This document shows, piece after piece, positions 37,846 to 46,684 of a stretch of DNA of 64,000 nucleotides. Both the position numbers and the translations under genes were made by a program. Every line of letters starts with the position of its first letter. The first letter of the stretch is position 1. This DNA is from Aliikangiella marina. Lineage in GTDB: Bacteria > Pseudomonadota > Gammaproteobacteria > Enterobacterales > Kangiellaceae. Where the stretch lies: NCBI RefSeq assembly GCF_007004765.1, contig NZ_VIKR01000007.1:247393-311392 (forward strand). Direction: 5' to 3'. The notes below the pieces were generated by a model. The model was not told the DNA's origin. It ran no database searches and saw only the letters and a program-made list of their open reading frames with translations.

Positions 37846-39237
37846 ATGATAAATTTTGAGTGGGATTTATTGAACATGCTTAGTCAATTTGTGATGGTTA
37901 GTTTAGGTTTAGCCGTCATTCTCGTCGTCATTTTTTATAGCGATCGAAGTATTTTTAAACGCCCCGAGTTTTGGCAGTTGCTGGTAGTGGCAAATTTATT
38001 AGCCTTAGCACCGCTTACGATTTCAGTTTTACCCGAAGACAATTTTCTTATGCCGTCCAGTTGGCTAAATCCAATGAGTGTTGAAAGTTCAAAAGTGGTG
38101 GAAGAAAAATCGGTTCTCTCTGAACGGTTTTCTATAGTGGCTATCTTTCTTTGGCTTATCTATCTTGGCGGGACTTTATACTGCTTCTTCGGTTTCACTA
38201 AAAAAATTGTCTCGCTAAAACAATTAATTAGTAAAGCTAAACCCTATGAAATCGATAGTGAGTTGGGTTGCAAATTAAGCAAAACGATTAAATCAAAAAA
38301 TATTTCAATTCTTCAAAGTGATACAGCCATTTCACCTTTTGCGTTTGGCTTAATTAAACCGTGTGTTGTTGTACCGGGTTATATAAACAATTTACCACCA
38401 AAACAGAGACGTCTCATTATTGAGCATGAGTTGACTCATATTCGTTATAAAGATCCACAAGTGATCCTATTTATACAGTTTATCAATTGTTTGTTCTGGT
38501 TCAACCCTATCTTTTGGGTTTATCTTACTAAAATGACACAAGCAATGGAGCTGCGAGTTGACCGTCAGATAATCCGAAAGGTGAGTCCAAATGAATACGC
38601 TGAAACACTAATAAGTGTTTTTAAAAGTGCCCGTATCGCATTACCCCATAGGATTCTCGTGGGCAGTGTTCAGTCTCATCAACATCAACTCGTCAAACAT
38701 AGGATCTTAGAAATTATGAGTAACCCTTCTCAACTTAACAGAAAACAAATAAAGGCTTTAGTGTGTTGGAGTTTTGCGATTATATGCTGGCCAATCTATA
38801 TGATGAGCGTTCAAGCAGAACCGGTATCGGAAAAACCTTGGGTATATCCGCTTGAGACAAACACAAAAAAAGTAAACTCCTATTTTAAAGCCGTTCATGC
38901 AATTAGAAATCATAAACCGCACCTCGGGGTCGATTTGAATGCAAAGCTTGGAACAAAAATAATAGCGCCGATTAATGGTAGAGTACTGGTTGCAGACGAC
39001 ACAACGATGAACCCGAATTACGGTAATGTTGTGGTTTTACAACACGCAAATGGTGTGCGGTCTTTTTATGCTCATCTTTCAAAAATTACTGTCGCAGTTG
39101 GTGATACTGTGAGTACCGGAGAGTCGATTGGTTTAGTGGGTAACACTGGTAAATCAACTGGGCCACATCTTCACATGGAAGTCTTAATCGATAATACTCA
39201 CTTAGATCCATTAAACTTTATTGATATGAGTGAATAA
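37846..39237 (+). CDS. M56 (BlaR1-like) and M23 metallopeptidase fusion, membrane sensor
   Basis: A 463-residue protein with two peptidase modules. The N-terminal BlaR1/MecR1-like part has membrane helices near 12-32, 43-60 and 97-116 and the cytosolic zinc site HELTH followed by a downstream ELRVDRQ ligand. A further helix near 307-326 leads to a periplasmic M23 (LytM) domain, with zinc ligands in HLGVDL and HLHME. Where BlaR1 has a penicillin-binding sensor, this has a murein-endopeptidase-like domain. It likely senses cell-wall state and signals to the BlaI-like repressor upstream. Confidence 0.92.
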   Translation: MINFEWDLLNMLSQFVMVSLGLAVILVVIFYSDRSIFKRPEFWQLLVVANLLALAPLTISVLPEDNFLMPSSWLNPMSVESSKVVEEKSVLSERFSIVAIFLWLIYLGGTLYCFFGFTKKIVSLKQLISKAKPYEIDSELGCKLSKTIKSKNISILQSDTAISPFAFGLIKPCVVVPGYINNLPPKQRRLIIEHELTHIRYKDPQVILFIQFINCLFWFNPIFWVYLTKMTQAMELRVDRQIIRKVSPNEYAETLISVFKSARIALPHRILVGSVQSHQHQLVKHRILEIMSNPSQLNRKQIKALVCWSFAIICWPIYMMSVQAEPVSEKPWVYPLETNTKKVNSYFKAVHAIRNHKPHLGVDLNAKLGTKIIAPINGRVLVADDTTMNPNYGNVVVLQHANGVRSFYAHLSKITVAVGDTVSTGESIGLVGNTGKSTGPHLHMEVLIDNTHLDPLNFIDMSE

Positions 39238-39316
39238 CGATGAGTGACACACTCGGATTAATTATTTTACAAGCTCAAACAACTAGTCTCCAAAATATTC
39301 AGCACTGATTCGGGTC

Positions 39317-39340
39317 GAAGTGAGTTGAAAAACTCACTTC
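39317..39340. terminator. GNRA-looped hairpin between convergent genes
   Basis: A perfect 10-bp stem GAAGTGAGTT/AACTCACTTC encloses the tetraloop GAAA. It lies 79 bp after the M56-M23 gene and 22 bp from the end of the convergent SDR gene. No T run follows, so it may work as a message-end stabiliser or a weak terminator. Confidence 0.55.
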
Positions 39341-39361
39341 AACTCAACGAATCGTTCAATC

Positions 39362-40117
39362 CTAAGCAAGAATAGGATTGATATTCGTACCTCCGTCGAT
39401 GTTGTATTCAGCGCCCGTGATAAAACTGGCATCATCTGAAGCTAAAAATGCTACCAAATTAGCGATATCCTCCGACTCTCCAAATCTTTTAAGCGGAATT
39501 CTTTCTTGCATTGCGCCAGCAAATTCGTTGATAGCGTCTTCTGGCATACCCAGTTTGCCGAATATCGATGTATTGACTGGACCAGGATTCACCGCATTAA
39601 CTCGGATTTTTCTCGGAGCCAGCTCTGTTGCTGCAGTTCGCGTGATTGAGTTTAAAGCGGCTTTACTAGCAGCATAAACCGAGGTGTTGGGCATTCCTGT
39701 ATAGGCATTGATTGATGAAAGGTTAATGACAGAGGCGCCGTCAGCCAAAATCGGTATAAACTTTTGCAGGGTAAAGAATGCACCTTTGAAATTGATGTTC
39801 ATCATGTTATCAAATGACGATTCGTCGAGCTGCTCAATGGGTGCAAACGCCGCTACACCCGCGTTAATAAATAATGCATCGACTTTGCCAAACTCTTTTT
39901 TAACTTGCTCCACTAAACCGTCGATTGCCGCTAAATCCCCTTGATCAGCGACCAATCCTGTCACACCTAAAGACTCCGCTGCTTGGTTGACTGCTTCAGG
40001 GTTGCGTCCGGTGATGATGACATTTGCGCCTAATTCCTTAAATTTTTTGGCCGAGGCAAGCCCTATCCCGCTATTTCCTCCAGTTATTACAACATTTTTA
40101 TTTGATAAATCGCTCAT
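39362..40117 (-). CDS. Short-chain dehydrogenase/reductase (SDR)
   Basis: A 251-residue classical SDR: cofactor motif GGNSGIGLAS, NAGVAAF, catalytic Ser in NLSSINAYTG and YAASKAAL for Tyr-x3-Lys, and PGPVNTSIFG. It ends with the common AEYNIDGGTNI. It is divergent from a TetR regulator with twin operators, so it is presumably induced by that regulator's ligand. AGAGGAAAG lies before the ATG. Confidence 0.93.
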   Translation of the reverse strand: MSDLSNKNVVITGGNSGIGLASAKKFKELGANVIITGRNPEAVNQAAESLGVTGLVADQGDLAAIDGLVEQVKKEFGKVDALFINAGVAAFAPIEQLDESSFDNMMNINFKGAFFTLQKFIPILADGASVINLSSINAYTGMPNTSVYAASKAALNSITRTAATELAPRKIRVNAVNPGPVNTSIFGKLGMPEDAINEFAGAMQERIPLKRFGESEDIANLVAFLASDDASFITGAEYNIDGGTNINPILA

Positions 40118-40150
40118 GCTTACTTTCCTCTTCTAATAAAATTAATATTG

Positions 40151-40190
40151 TACCGATCGGTATATATTGTGAATGTTGTACCAATCGGTA
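40151..40190. promoter_or_regulatory. Twin TetR operators between SDR and tetR
   Basis: TACCGATCGGTA (40151-40162, perfect palindrome) and TACCAATCGGTA (40179-40190, one mismatch) lie 28 bp apart within a longer direct repeat TTGTACC-ATCGGTATATA. They cover the divergent promoter region. Confidence 0.75.
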
Positions 40191-40233
40191 TATAATGTCA
40201 AGCATGACTCGATAAAGATGTTTGAAACTGGAT

Positions 40234-40845
40234 ATGGCTGCAGGTAGAAATCGAAGTTTTGATAAAGAAACCGCATTAAAAAAGGCGATGGAGGTCTTCT
40301 GGAAGAACGGGTATAGCGGGACTTCGTTGTCAGATTTAACGGCTGCGATGAATATTAACAAACCGAGCATGTATGCAGCGTTCGGTAACAAAGAAGCATT
40401 GTTTACTAAAGCCCTGGATTATTATTTAGAAAACTTTGGGAAAGTTCATGCCGAACAGTTGAACGTCAAGAATATGCCACTTGATGAGCGGTTAGAAGGC
40501 TATCTGCTTTCCATTTCTGATATGGTTTCTGATCAGATGTTACCTGGTGGATGTTTTATTACCGGGACGACCTGCGAAGCGGGTAGCGATTGTCTGCCTT
40601 CGTCAGCGGTAGACCGCTTAGTGCAAATAAACCAACAAACTAAAGAAGCTTTGGTCGAGTTTTTTAACCAAGAGTCACTAAACGTCACAGCAACATCTTC
40701 TCCAGAGGAATTGGCGGATTATTTAATGGTGCAACAGTTTGGACTCGCCGTGATGGCAAGAACTGGAGCGCCGAAAGCGCAGTTGGAGAAGATTGCTAAG
40801 CAGGCTGTATCGAGTATGGTGAGGCAACAAACCAAGATTAATTAA
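40234..40845 (+). CDS. TetR/AcrR family transcriptional regulator
   Basis: A 203-residue repressor with helix-turn-helix TSLSDLTAAMNINKPSMYAA and GNKEALFTKALDYY, and a C-terminal ligand domain with GGCFITGTTCEAG. I use the ATG at 40234 (MAAGRNRSFD, typical for this subgroup); a TTG at 40222 is possible. It is divergent from the SDR gene and flanked by twin palindromes, the probable binding sites. Relatives with the same FDKETALKKAMEVFWKNG start control oxidoreductases. Confidence 0.92.
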   Translation: MAAGRNRSFDKETALKKAMEVFWKNGYSGTSLSDLTAAMNINKPSMYAAFGNKEALFTKALDYYLENFGKVHAEQLNVKNMPLDERLEGYLLSISDMVSDQMLPGGCFITGTTCEAGSDCLPSSAVDRLVQINQQTKEALVEFFNQESLNVTATSSPEELADYLMVQQFGLAVMARTGAPKAQLEKIAKQAVSSMVRQQTKIN

Positions 40846-40924
40846 TAGTCTAAACAGCAAGCCGGGACACGAATAACGATTAATGACTGGGTACTATTGA
40901 GAAAAAACAAAGGAGAATTTCTCA

Positions 40925-41794
40925 ATGAAAGCGACAAAGTACTATCAAAATCGAGTTGAAACGGCGATTGAATTCATCGCTGACACATTAGCAAACGGAG
41001 AAACACCCAACCTAGAGCGCTGTTCACGCGTTGCAGGATTATCTAAATATCATTTTCATCGTGTTTTTAAATTAGTGACTGGGGAAACACTTCAACAAAC
41101 AGTTAGCCGTATTAAATTATCAATCGCCGCTCATCAGTTGGCCAAAGAAAGGATTTCTATTACGGAGGCTGCGATGAATGCAGGTTTTGAATCGAGCCAA
41201 TCGTTGGCTAAAGCATTAAAAAGAGAGGTTTCAGTAACGGCGACGCAACTCAAAAACGAACCAGACAGATTAACCCAAGCGATAGCCTTTTTTAGTCTAC
41301 CCAATCCCGAGAAAACGGCGGTTGGTCTAATTGCTTTAGAACTCACTTCATTAGATCCTTTTCAATATATTGCGATCCCCACTAAGGGCGCTTACCCTGA
41401 GCTTAACCAAGTTTATCATCAGTTATTCAATAGTGTGGGGGATCCGAATGAGGTTCGAGCGATTCTCGGTATACCGGATTGTAATGCCGGTCAACTGAAT
41501 GGTCCGGGGGCCCTATTTGATTGTGGTCTATTACTTGAAAATGGTTGGACGCCTAAGGATAAGTCGATTGTCGACAAACAATTTTCGGGCGGCCAGTTTA
41601 TTCGCGTTAGACACAATGGTGCCTTTGAGGGACTCGATGAGACACTCGATGAAGCCTATCGAAATATACTAACCCAAGAGTTGGTGTCTCTTGCAGATAG
41701 TCAATGTTTGTTTCATTATTTAGATGACCCCGAAGAAGTCATAGCGCAAAATTTAAGAACTGACATCTATATTCCAATACAGTTATTAAATTGA
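40925..41794 (+). CDS. AraC family regulator with GyrI-like ligand domain
   Basis: A 289-residue protein. The AraC/XylS DNA-binding domain comes first (two helix-turn-helix units, GLSKYHFHRVFKLVTGETL and AAMNAGFESSQSLAKALKR). A GyrI-like domain (about 128-289) with YIAIPTKGAYPEL and RVRHNGAFEGLDETL follows, as in Rob/SbmC proteins that bind hydrophobic small molecules. AGGAG precedes the ATG. Its targets are unknown; no gene is directly coupled. Confidence 0.92.
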   Translation: MKATKYYQNRVETAIEFIADTLANGETPNLERCSRVAGLSKYHFHRVFKLVTGETLQQTVSRIKLSIAAHQLAKERISITEAAMNAGFESSQSLAKALKREVSVTATQLKNEPDRLTQAIAFFSLPNPEKTAVGLIALELTSLDPFQYIAIPTKGAYPELNQVYHQLFNSVGDPNEVRAILGIPDCNAGQLNGPGALFDCGLLLENGWTPKDKSIVDKQFSGGQFIRVRHNGAFEGLDETLDEAYRNILTQELVSLADSQCLFHYLDDPEEVIAQNLRTDIYIPIQLLN

Positions 41795-41971
41795 TTGGAA
41801 TTGATTAGTAGTGTTAAGCGTTGTAAAGTCACCAAATAAAAAAGACTTGAGTCGCTATTAATCTATACAATAACTTCGCTAATTACGGTGAATATCTCTG
41901 ATATGATTCAAAGGAATTTTGTATAAGGCAAAGCGCTAACAGGGAAAGTTGTAATCAAAAAAGGAATGTTT

Positions 41972-42592
41972 ATGGAATCGTATTGGGTTTTTATCGTCAT
42001 TTTGACGGCCACCCTTCTTGTCTTTTTTGTGCTCTTGTTTTTGAGAAATAAAAAAGCAAGCCAGTTAGCTTACATCGATAATTATTTGTTTCCAGAAAAA
42101 GTTAGGATAAAAATAAAAGAAAAATATTCTCACCTCTCAGAGCGACAAATTGAAAAAGTACTAGACGGCTTAAAGGAGTATTTTATAATTTGTCGCCAAT
42201 CTAAAAACTATCAAGCATCAATGCCCTCTCGAGTTGTCGATTTAGCATGGCATGAATTTATTCTTTTCACAAAACAGTATAATAGTTTTTGTCAAAACGC
42301 TTTTGGCAGATTTTTGCATCATACTCCAACAGAAGCGATGGCGTCATCAAATTCAAACCAGTTAGGAACCCGCAACGCCTGGCATTACTCCTGTTTGAAT
42401 AATGGAATCGATCCTAAAGCCGCGGCCACTTTACCGTTATTATTTGCCATTGATGAGTGGTTAGAAATAAAAGATGGTTGTCGATACAGCAAAGAAGACA
42501 AAGAAAGATTCCAGGCTTATGAAGATATATCGACTAACGGGATAGAATTCGATTTTGATTCTGACTGTGGTTCCGGTTGTGGTGGTGATTAA
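41972..42592 (+). CDS. Membrane-anchored protein with Cys-Gly C-terminus
   Basis: A 206-residue protein with one N-terminal membrane helix (about 4-24) and a cytosolic domain. WHEFILFTKQYNSFCQNAFG and FLHHTPTEAM stand out as conserved-looking segments of a widely distributed uncharacterised family resembling the glycine-rich-domain-protein (GRDP)-like fold. The end is SDCGSGCGGD. AAGGA lies six bases before the ATG at 41972, so an earlier ATG at 41966 is rejected. Function unknown. Confidence 0.75.
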   Translation: MESYWVFIVILTATLLVFFVLLFLRNKKASQLAYIDNYLFPEKVRIKIKEKYSHLSERQIEKVLDGLKEYFIICRQSKNYQASMPSRVVDLAWHEFILFTKQYNSFCQNAFGRFLHHTPTEAMASSNSNQLGTRNAWHYSCLNNGIDPKAAATLPLLFAIDEWLEIKDGCRYSKEDKERFQAYEDISTNGIEFDFDSDCGSGCGGD

Positions 42593-42632
42593 AAAATTGA
42601 ATGATTAACTATAAATTCTTAAGGTATTACAG

Positions 42633-42971
42633 ATGAATATAATAGATTGGCAAGACTTTGAGAAAGTTGATTTGAGAGTTGGAACGATAGTTGATGTCGA
42701 AGATTTTCCAGAAGCGCGAAAGCCTGCTTATCGATTGAAAGTGGATTTCGGCAGCGACGTTGGTATTAAGAAATCGAGTGCGCAAATTACCGAACTTTAC
42801 TCGAAGGAACAGCTACTGGGAAAACAAGTGATTGCGGTAGTCAACTTTCCACCAAAACAAATCGGACCAGTAATGTCAGAGTGTCTTATTACCGGCTTCC
42901 ATAGAACAGATGGAAACGTTGTTTTGGCTGTGCCGGATAGCGAAATTGGTAACGGTGCTAAACTAGCTTAA
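42633..42971 (+). CDS. csaA: tRNA-binding domain protein, CsaA-like
   Basis: A 112-residue OB-fold protein of the CsaA/EMAP-II tRNA-binding group. It begins [21 protein letters not shown] and has [28 protein letters not shown] and [21 protein letters not shown], all close to CsaA. Bacillus CsaA is a dimer with tRNA-binding and export-chaperone activity. It follows the preceding gene by 40 bp. Confidence 0.92.
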   Translation: MNIIDWQDFEKVDLRVGTIVDVEDFPEARKPAYRLKVDFGSDVGIKKSSAQITELYSKEQLLGKQVIAVVNFPPKQIGPVMSECLITGFHRTDGNVVLAVPDSEIGNGAKLA

Positions 42972-43213
42972 ACATTGGTTTTTTTGAGATATAGACACAA
43001 TGAGAAAGAATTGACAAACCTACTTGTTGAGGTATCAAGTTGTGATATATTTGAGTTCGAATAAATAAGGCTCAGTATTAACCCCATGATTAATTGCTCG
43101 ATTTATCAGTAGCAGCCCAGATTAATCAATATTATGGTCGGCTAACGTGAGGCCATAAATCAATAATAGTGATCATTTGTCAAATCATCACTGTACTTCA
43201 TGCAGGCATTAAT

Positions 43214-46200
43214 ATGAATTTTAGAAAAACAGTATTTTTATTGAGTAGTCTTCTTATGGCGCTTTCGCAACCCATAGTCGCTAAAGAAAAGGATAAAAAG
43301 AATGATGCAAGTCCACTGGCTTCTATTCCGATGAGAAGCATTGGTCCGGCGATGATCTCAGGTCGTATTTCGGATTTCGCGTTTAATCCTGAAAGTCCCC
43401 AAGAATTCTATGTTGCAACCTCTTCAGGTAATTTATGGAAAACTGAAAATAATATGACAACTTGGACACCGCTATTTGAGAAAGAAGGCGCTTACGCGTT
43501 AGGTGTTATCGAAATGGCTCAAGGTAATAAGCATTTATTATGGGTTGGTACCGGAGAAAATAATTCACAGCGCTCAGTTGCTAATGGTGATGGTGTCTAT
43601 AAATCAGAAGATGGCGGAAAGAGCTGGAAAAATATGGGACTAAAAAATTCCGGGCATATTTCTCAGATATGGATTAATCCAACTAATCACGATGAAGTTT
43701 TGGTTGCATCCCAAGGACCGCTGTGGAGTGATGGCGGCGATCGCGGTTTATATAAGACTGAGGATGGTGGTAAAAATTGGAAGCTCATTCTAGAGATTGA
43801 TCAATACACTGGCGTTAATGAATTCGTCGTCGATCCAAGAAACTTCAATAATATTGTGGCTAGCAGTTATCAGCGGCGGCGACATGTGTGGACACTGATC
43901 AATGGTGGACCGGGTAGTGATATCCATAAAACGACTGACGGTGGTAAAACCTGGAAAAAAATTAGCGCAGGTTTGCCTACTGAAGATATGGGACGAATTG
44001 GTCTCGCCATGGCACCTTCAGCGCCTGATATTCTCTATGCAATTATTGAAGGTAGTAAAAAAGAACAAGGTGTTTATCGTTCAACAAACTTTGGTCAAAC
44101 CTGGAAGAAACGTTCAAGCCACATGACAAGCAGTCCTCAGTATTATAATGAACTAGTCGTTGACCCGAAAAATTCTAATAAGGTTTACTCACTCGATACT
44201 TACACTAAGGTATCTGAAGATGGCGGAAAAACTTTTACTCCGTTATCCAGCGAGTTTCGTCATGTGGATGATCATGCGCTTTGGATAGATCCAAATAATA
44301 CTAACCATTTAGTGATAGGTGGAGATGGTGGTGTTTACGAAAGTTGGGATGGCGGCAATCTATGGCGTCATGCGCAGAATTTACCCCTCGCTCAGTTCTA
44401 CCGAATACAACCCGATAATGCCGAACCTTTTTACAATGTCTGTGGCGGAACTCAAGACAATAACTCGCTTTGCGCACCTTCTCGAACTGAGGTAATTCAT
44501 GGTATTACTAATGCGGACTGGACAATTGTTATCGGCGGTGATGGATACAAACCGCAAATCGATCCGACCGATCACAATACCATTTATGCTCAATACCAAT
44601 ATGGTGGTTTGGCCCGTTATGACAAACGGACTAAAGAGCTGATTTCGATAACGCCTCACCCTAAAAGTGGTGAAAATCAATATAAGTGGAATTGGAATAC
44701 GCCTTTATTAATAAGCCCGCACAAATCCACTCGACTGTTTTACGCCGCTGAAAAAGTTTTTCAGTCTGATGATCGTGGCGAAAATTGGCAGGCGATTAGT
44801 CCGGATTTAACGCGTCAACTTGATCGTAATAAACTTAAGGTGATGGGAAGAGTTTGGAGCGTTGATACAATTGCCAAGAACGTATCAACGTCTAAATGGG
44901 GTTCAATCATTGCGCTCAGTGAAAGTCCGCTAAGAGAAGGGTTAATTTATGTAGGTAGCGATGATGGCGTGATTAGTGTCACAGAAGACAATGGTAAAAA
45001 CTGGCGCCAAGAGGATAGTTTTAAAGGTGTTCCTGATATGTCGTTGGTTGAAGACATTATCACTTCATTGCATGATGAAAATGTTGCTTATGCAGTTTTC
45101 GATAATCACAAGCGAGGTGATTATAAGCCCTATGTGTTTAAAACCACTAATAAAGGTAAAAGTTGGAAACTGATCAGCAACGATTTACCTAAATGGGGAT
45201 CGGCACACACGATTGCGGAAGATCATATAGATCCTAACCTTTTATTTGTGGGAACCGAATATGGATTATTTGTAACGCAAAATGGTGGTAAAAACTGGTC
45301 GAAAATGACCGGAGGTTTGCCGACAATTTCTGTTCGTGATATTGAAATACAACGAAGAGAGAGCGATCTAGTTGTCGGTACTTTTGGGCGTGGCATTTAT
45401 ATCGTTGATGATTATAGTCCATTAAGAACTAAGCCTAAGGAGTTGCGAGCGTTTGAAGCAACCTTATTTCCGGTGAAAGACCCTTGGTTGTATCTAGAAA
45501 GAAATCAATATGGTAATGAGAAAAAAGGCGCAAATGGCAATGAGTTGTTTACCGCCGATAATCCAACTTATGGAGCGGTCTTTTCTTACTACCTAAGAGA
45601 CGGGTTTAAAACGCTAAAAGTACAGCGTCGAGAAAAAGAGAAGGAGTTAGAAAAACAACTAAAAGATACCCCTTATCCAAGTTGGGAAAACTTACGCAAA
45701 GAAGACAATGAGGAATCCCCTAGCGTTTATGTAGAGGTTAAAGACAGTAAAGGGAAAGTCGTTCGACGTGTTTCAGCAAGTACCAAAAAAGGTTTTCACC
45801 GAGTTGCATGGGATATGCGATATCCTTCGCTGGCCCCCATTCAATTGAAAAAATCGAGTGGTTATATTCCGCCATGGGGACATCCTCCGAAAGGTCCGAT
45901 CGCCCTGCCCGGTGAATATACCGCAACACTAAAGAAAAGACAGTTTGGCAAAGTGGAAGATCTCAGTAAACCACAAAAGTTTACTGTGAAGTTATTAAAC
46001 AACAGCCCTGAAATTGCAACTGATCGAGAGGCATTGTTAGCCGCGCAAATGAGAGCTGGAGATTTGTATCGTCGAGTTCAAGGTGCAACAAAGGCTTATG
46101 CTGAACTTAAGTCGCGCATCGATCATGTGAAACAAGCGATTAGTGAAACGGTAGATTCGACTGAACAGCAAGCGCAAAAAGTAAGAGTGCTGAGCCAAAA

Positions 46201-46489
46201 ATTGACCAGTATTAGTACGCTACTAAGAGGCGATCGAACCATTAGTTCGCGACAAGAACCAGTGCCTTGGTCAGTTAGTGCAAGAACCACTTTTATTTAT
46301 CGAAGCATTGCTAATAGTCAATTTGATGTTTCAGGTAATCATTTAGCTTCACTGTCAATTGCTGAGGCCGAGTATCAGCGAGTTGCAAATCAAATGCAAC
46401 AGCTTGATCAGGAACTACAACTGTTAGAGAGTGAGATGGAACAAATCAAAGCGCCTTGGACACCAGGCCGAGTGCCAGCGGATTTATAA
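43214..46489 (+). CDS. Exported BNR/sortilin-type beta-propeller protein
   Basis: About 1091 residues with a signal peptide (MNFRKTVFLLSSLLMALSQ, cleavage near VA-KE). Many Asp-box/BNR repeats of the form EDGGKSWKNM, TTDGGKTWKK, TEDNGKNWRQ and QNGGKNWSKM form beta-propellers, resembling VPS10/sortilin and xyloglucanase folds. No glycosidase acid pair could be identified. The last 200 residues are helical and Gln-rich. I chose the ATG at 43214 over 43169 because it begins the signal peptide and CAGG precedes it. Function unknown, often annotated as glycosyl hydrolase. Confidence 0.88.
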   Translation: MNFRKTVFLLSSLLMALSQPIVAKEKDKKNDASPLASIPMRSIGPAMISGRISDFAFNPESPQEFYVATSSGNLWKTENNMTTWTPLFEKEGAYALGVIEMAQGNKHLLWVGTGENNSQRSVANGDGVYKSEDGGKSWKNMGLKNSGHISQIWINPTNHDEVLVASQGPLWSDGGDRGLYKTEDGGKNWKLILEIDQYTGVNEFVVDPRNFNNIVASSYQRRRHVWTLINGGPGSDIHKTTDGGKTWKKISAGLPTEDMGRIGLAMAPSAPDILYAIIEGSKKEQGVYRSTNFGQTWKKRSSHMTSSPQYYNELVVDPKNSNKVYSLDTYTKVSEDGGKTFTPLSSEFRHVDDHALWIDPNNTNHLVIGGDGGVYESWDGGNLWRHAQNLPLAQFYRIQPDNAEPFYNVCGGTQDNNSLCAPSRTEVIHGITNADWTIVIGGDGYKPQIDPTDHNTIYAQYQYGGLARYDKRTKELISITPHPKSGENQYKWNWNTPLLISPHKSTRLFYAAEKVFQSDDRGENWQAISPDLTRQLDRNKLKVMGRVWSVDTIAKNVSTSKWGSIIALSESPLREGLIYVGSDDGVISVTEDNGKNWRQEDSFKGVPDMSLVEDIITSLHDENVAYAVFDNHKRGDYKPYVFKTTNKGKSWKLISNDLPKWGSAHTIAEDHIDPNLLFVGTEYGLFVTQNGGKNWSKMTGGLPTISVRDIEIQRRESDLVVGTFGRGIYIVDDYSPLRTKPKELRAFEATLFPVKDPWLYLERNQYGNEKKGANGNELFTADNPTYGAVFSYYLRDGFKTLKVQRREKEKELEKQLKDTPYPSWENLRKEDNEESPSVYVEVKDSKGKVVRRVSASTKKGFHRVAWDMRYPSLAPIQLKKSSGYIPPWGHPPKGPIALPGEYTATLKKRQFGKVEDLSKPQKFTVKLLNNSPEIATDREALLAAQMRAGDLYRRVQGATKAYAELKSRIDHVKQAISETVDSTEQQAQKVRVLSQKLTSISTLLRGDRTISSRQEPVPWSVSARTTFIYRSIANSQFDVSGNHLASLSIAEAEYQRVANQMQQLDQELQLLESEMEQIKAPWTPGRVPADL

Positions 46490-46496
46490 ACAAATA

Positions 46497-46540
46497 TTTA
46501 AAAGGCGCTTAGTTATTTCTAATAACGAGCGCCTTTTAAA
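46497..46540. terminator. Long hairpin terminator
   Basis: A 13-bp stem TTTAAAAGGCGCT/AGCGCCTTTTAAA continues into an inner GTTATT/AATAAC stem. It begins 8 bp after the stop codon of the BNR protein. T and A runs at both ends would allow two-way termination. Confidence 0.85.
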
Positions 46541-46684
46541 GTCGCTCCAATTTCTGTTGAGTTGACTTCTTGAATATAGGTATTCATCGAAAAAAGTAAT
46601 AATGAAAATCAAAATCATAAAACTCGCTAAGAAAAAATAATTTATTGAGTATCTGTTTAGATAGCATTTGTGTACGACACAATA

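Noticed and set aside
41896..41915. TGATATGATTC as a further Zur-type box
   Set aside because: Only a short left-half match and no palindromic partner; the downstream gene has no zinc link.
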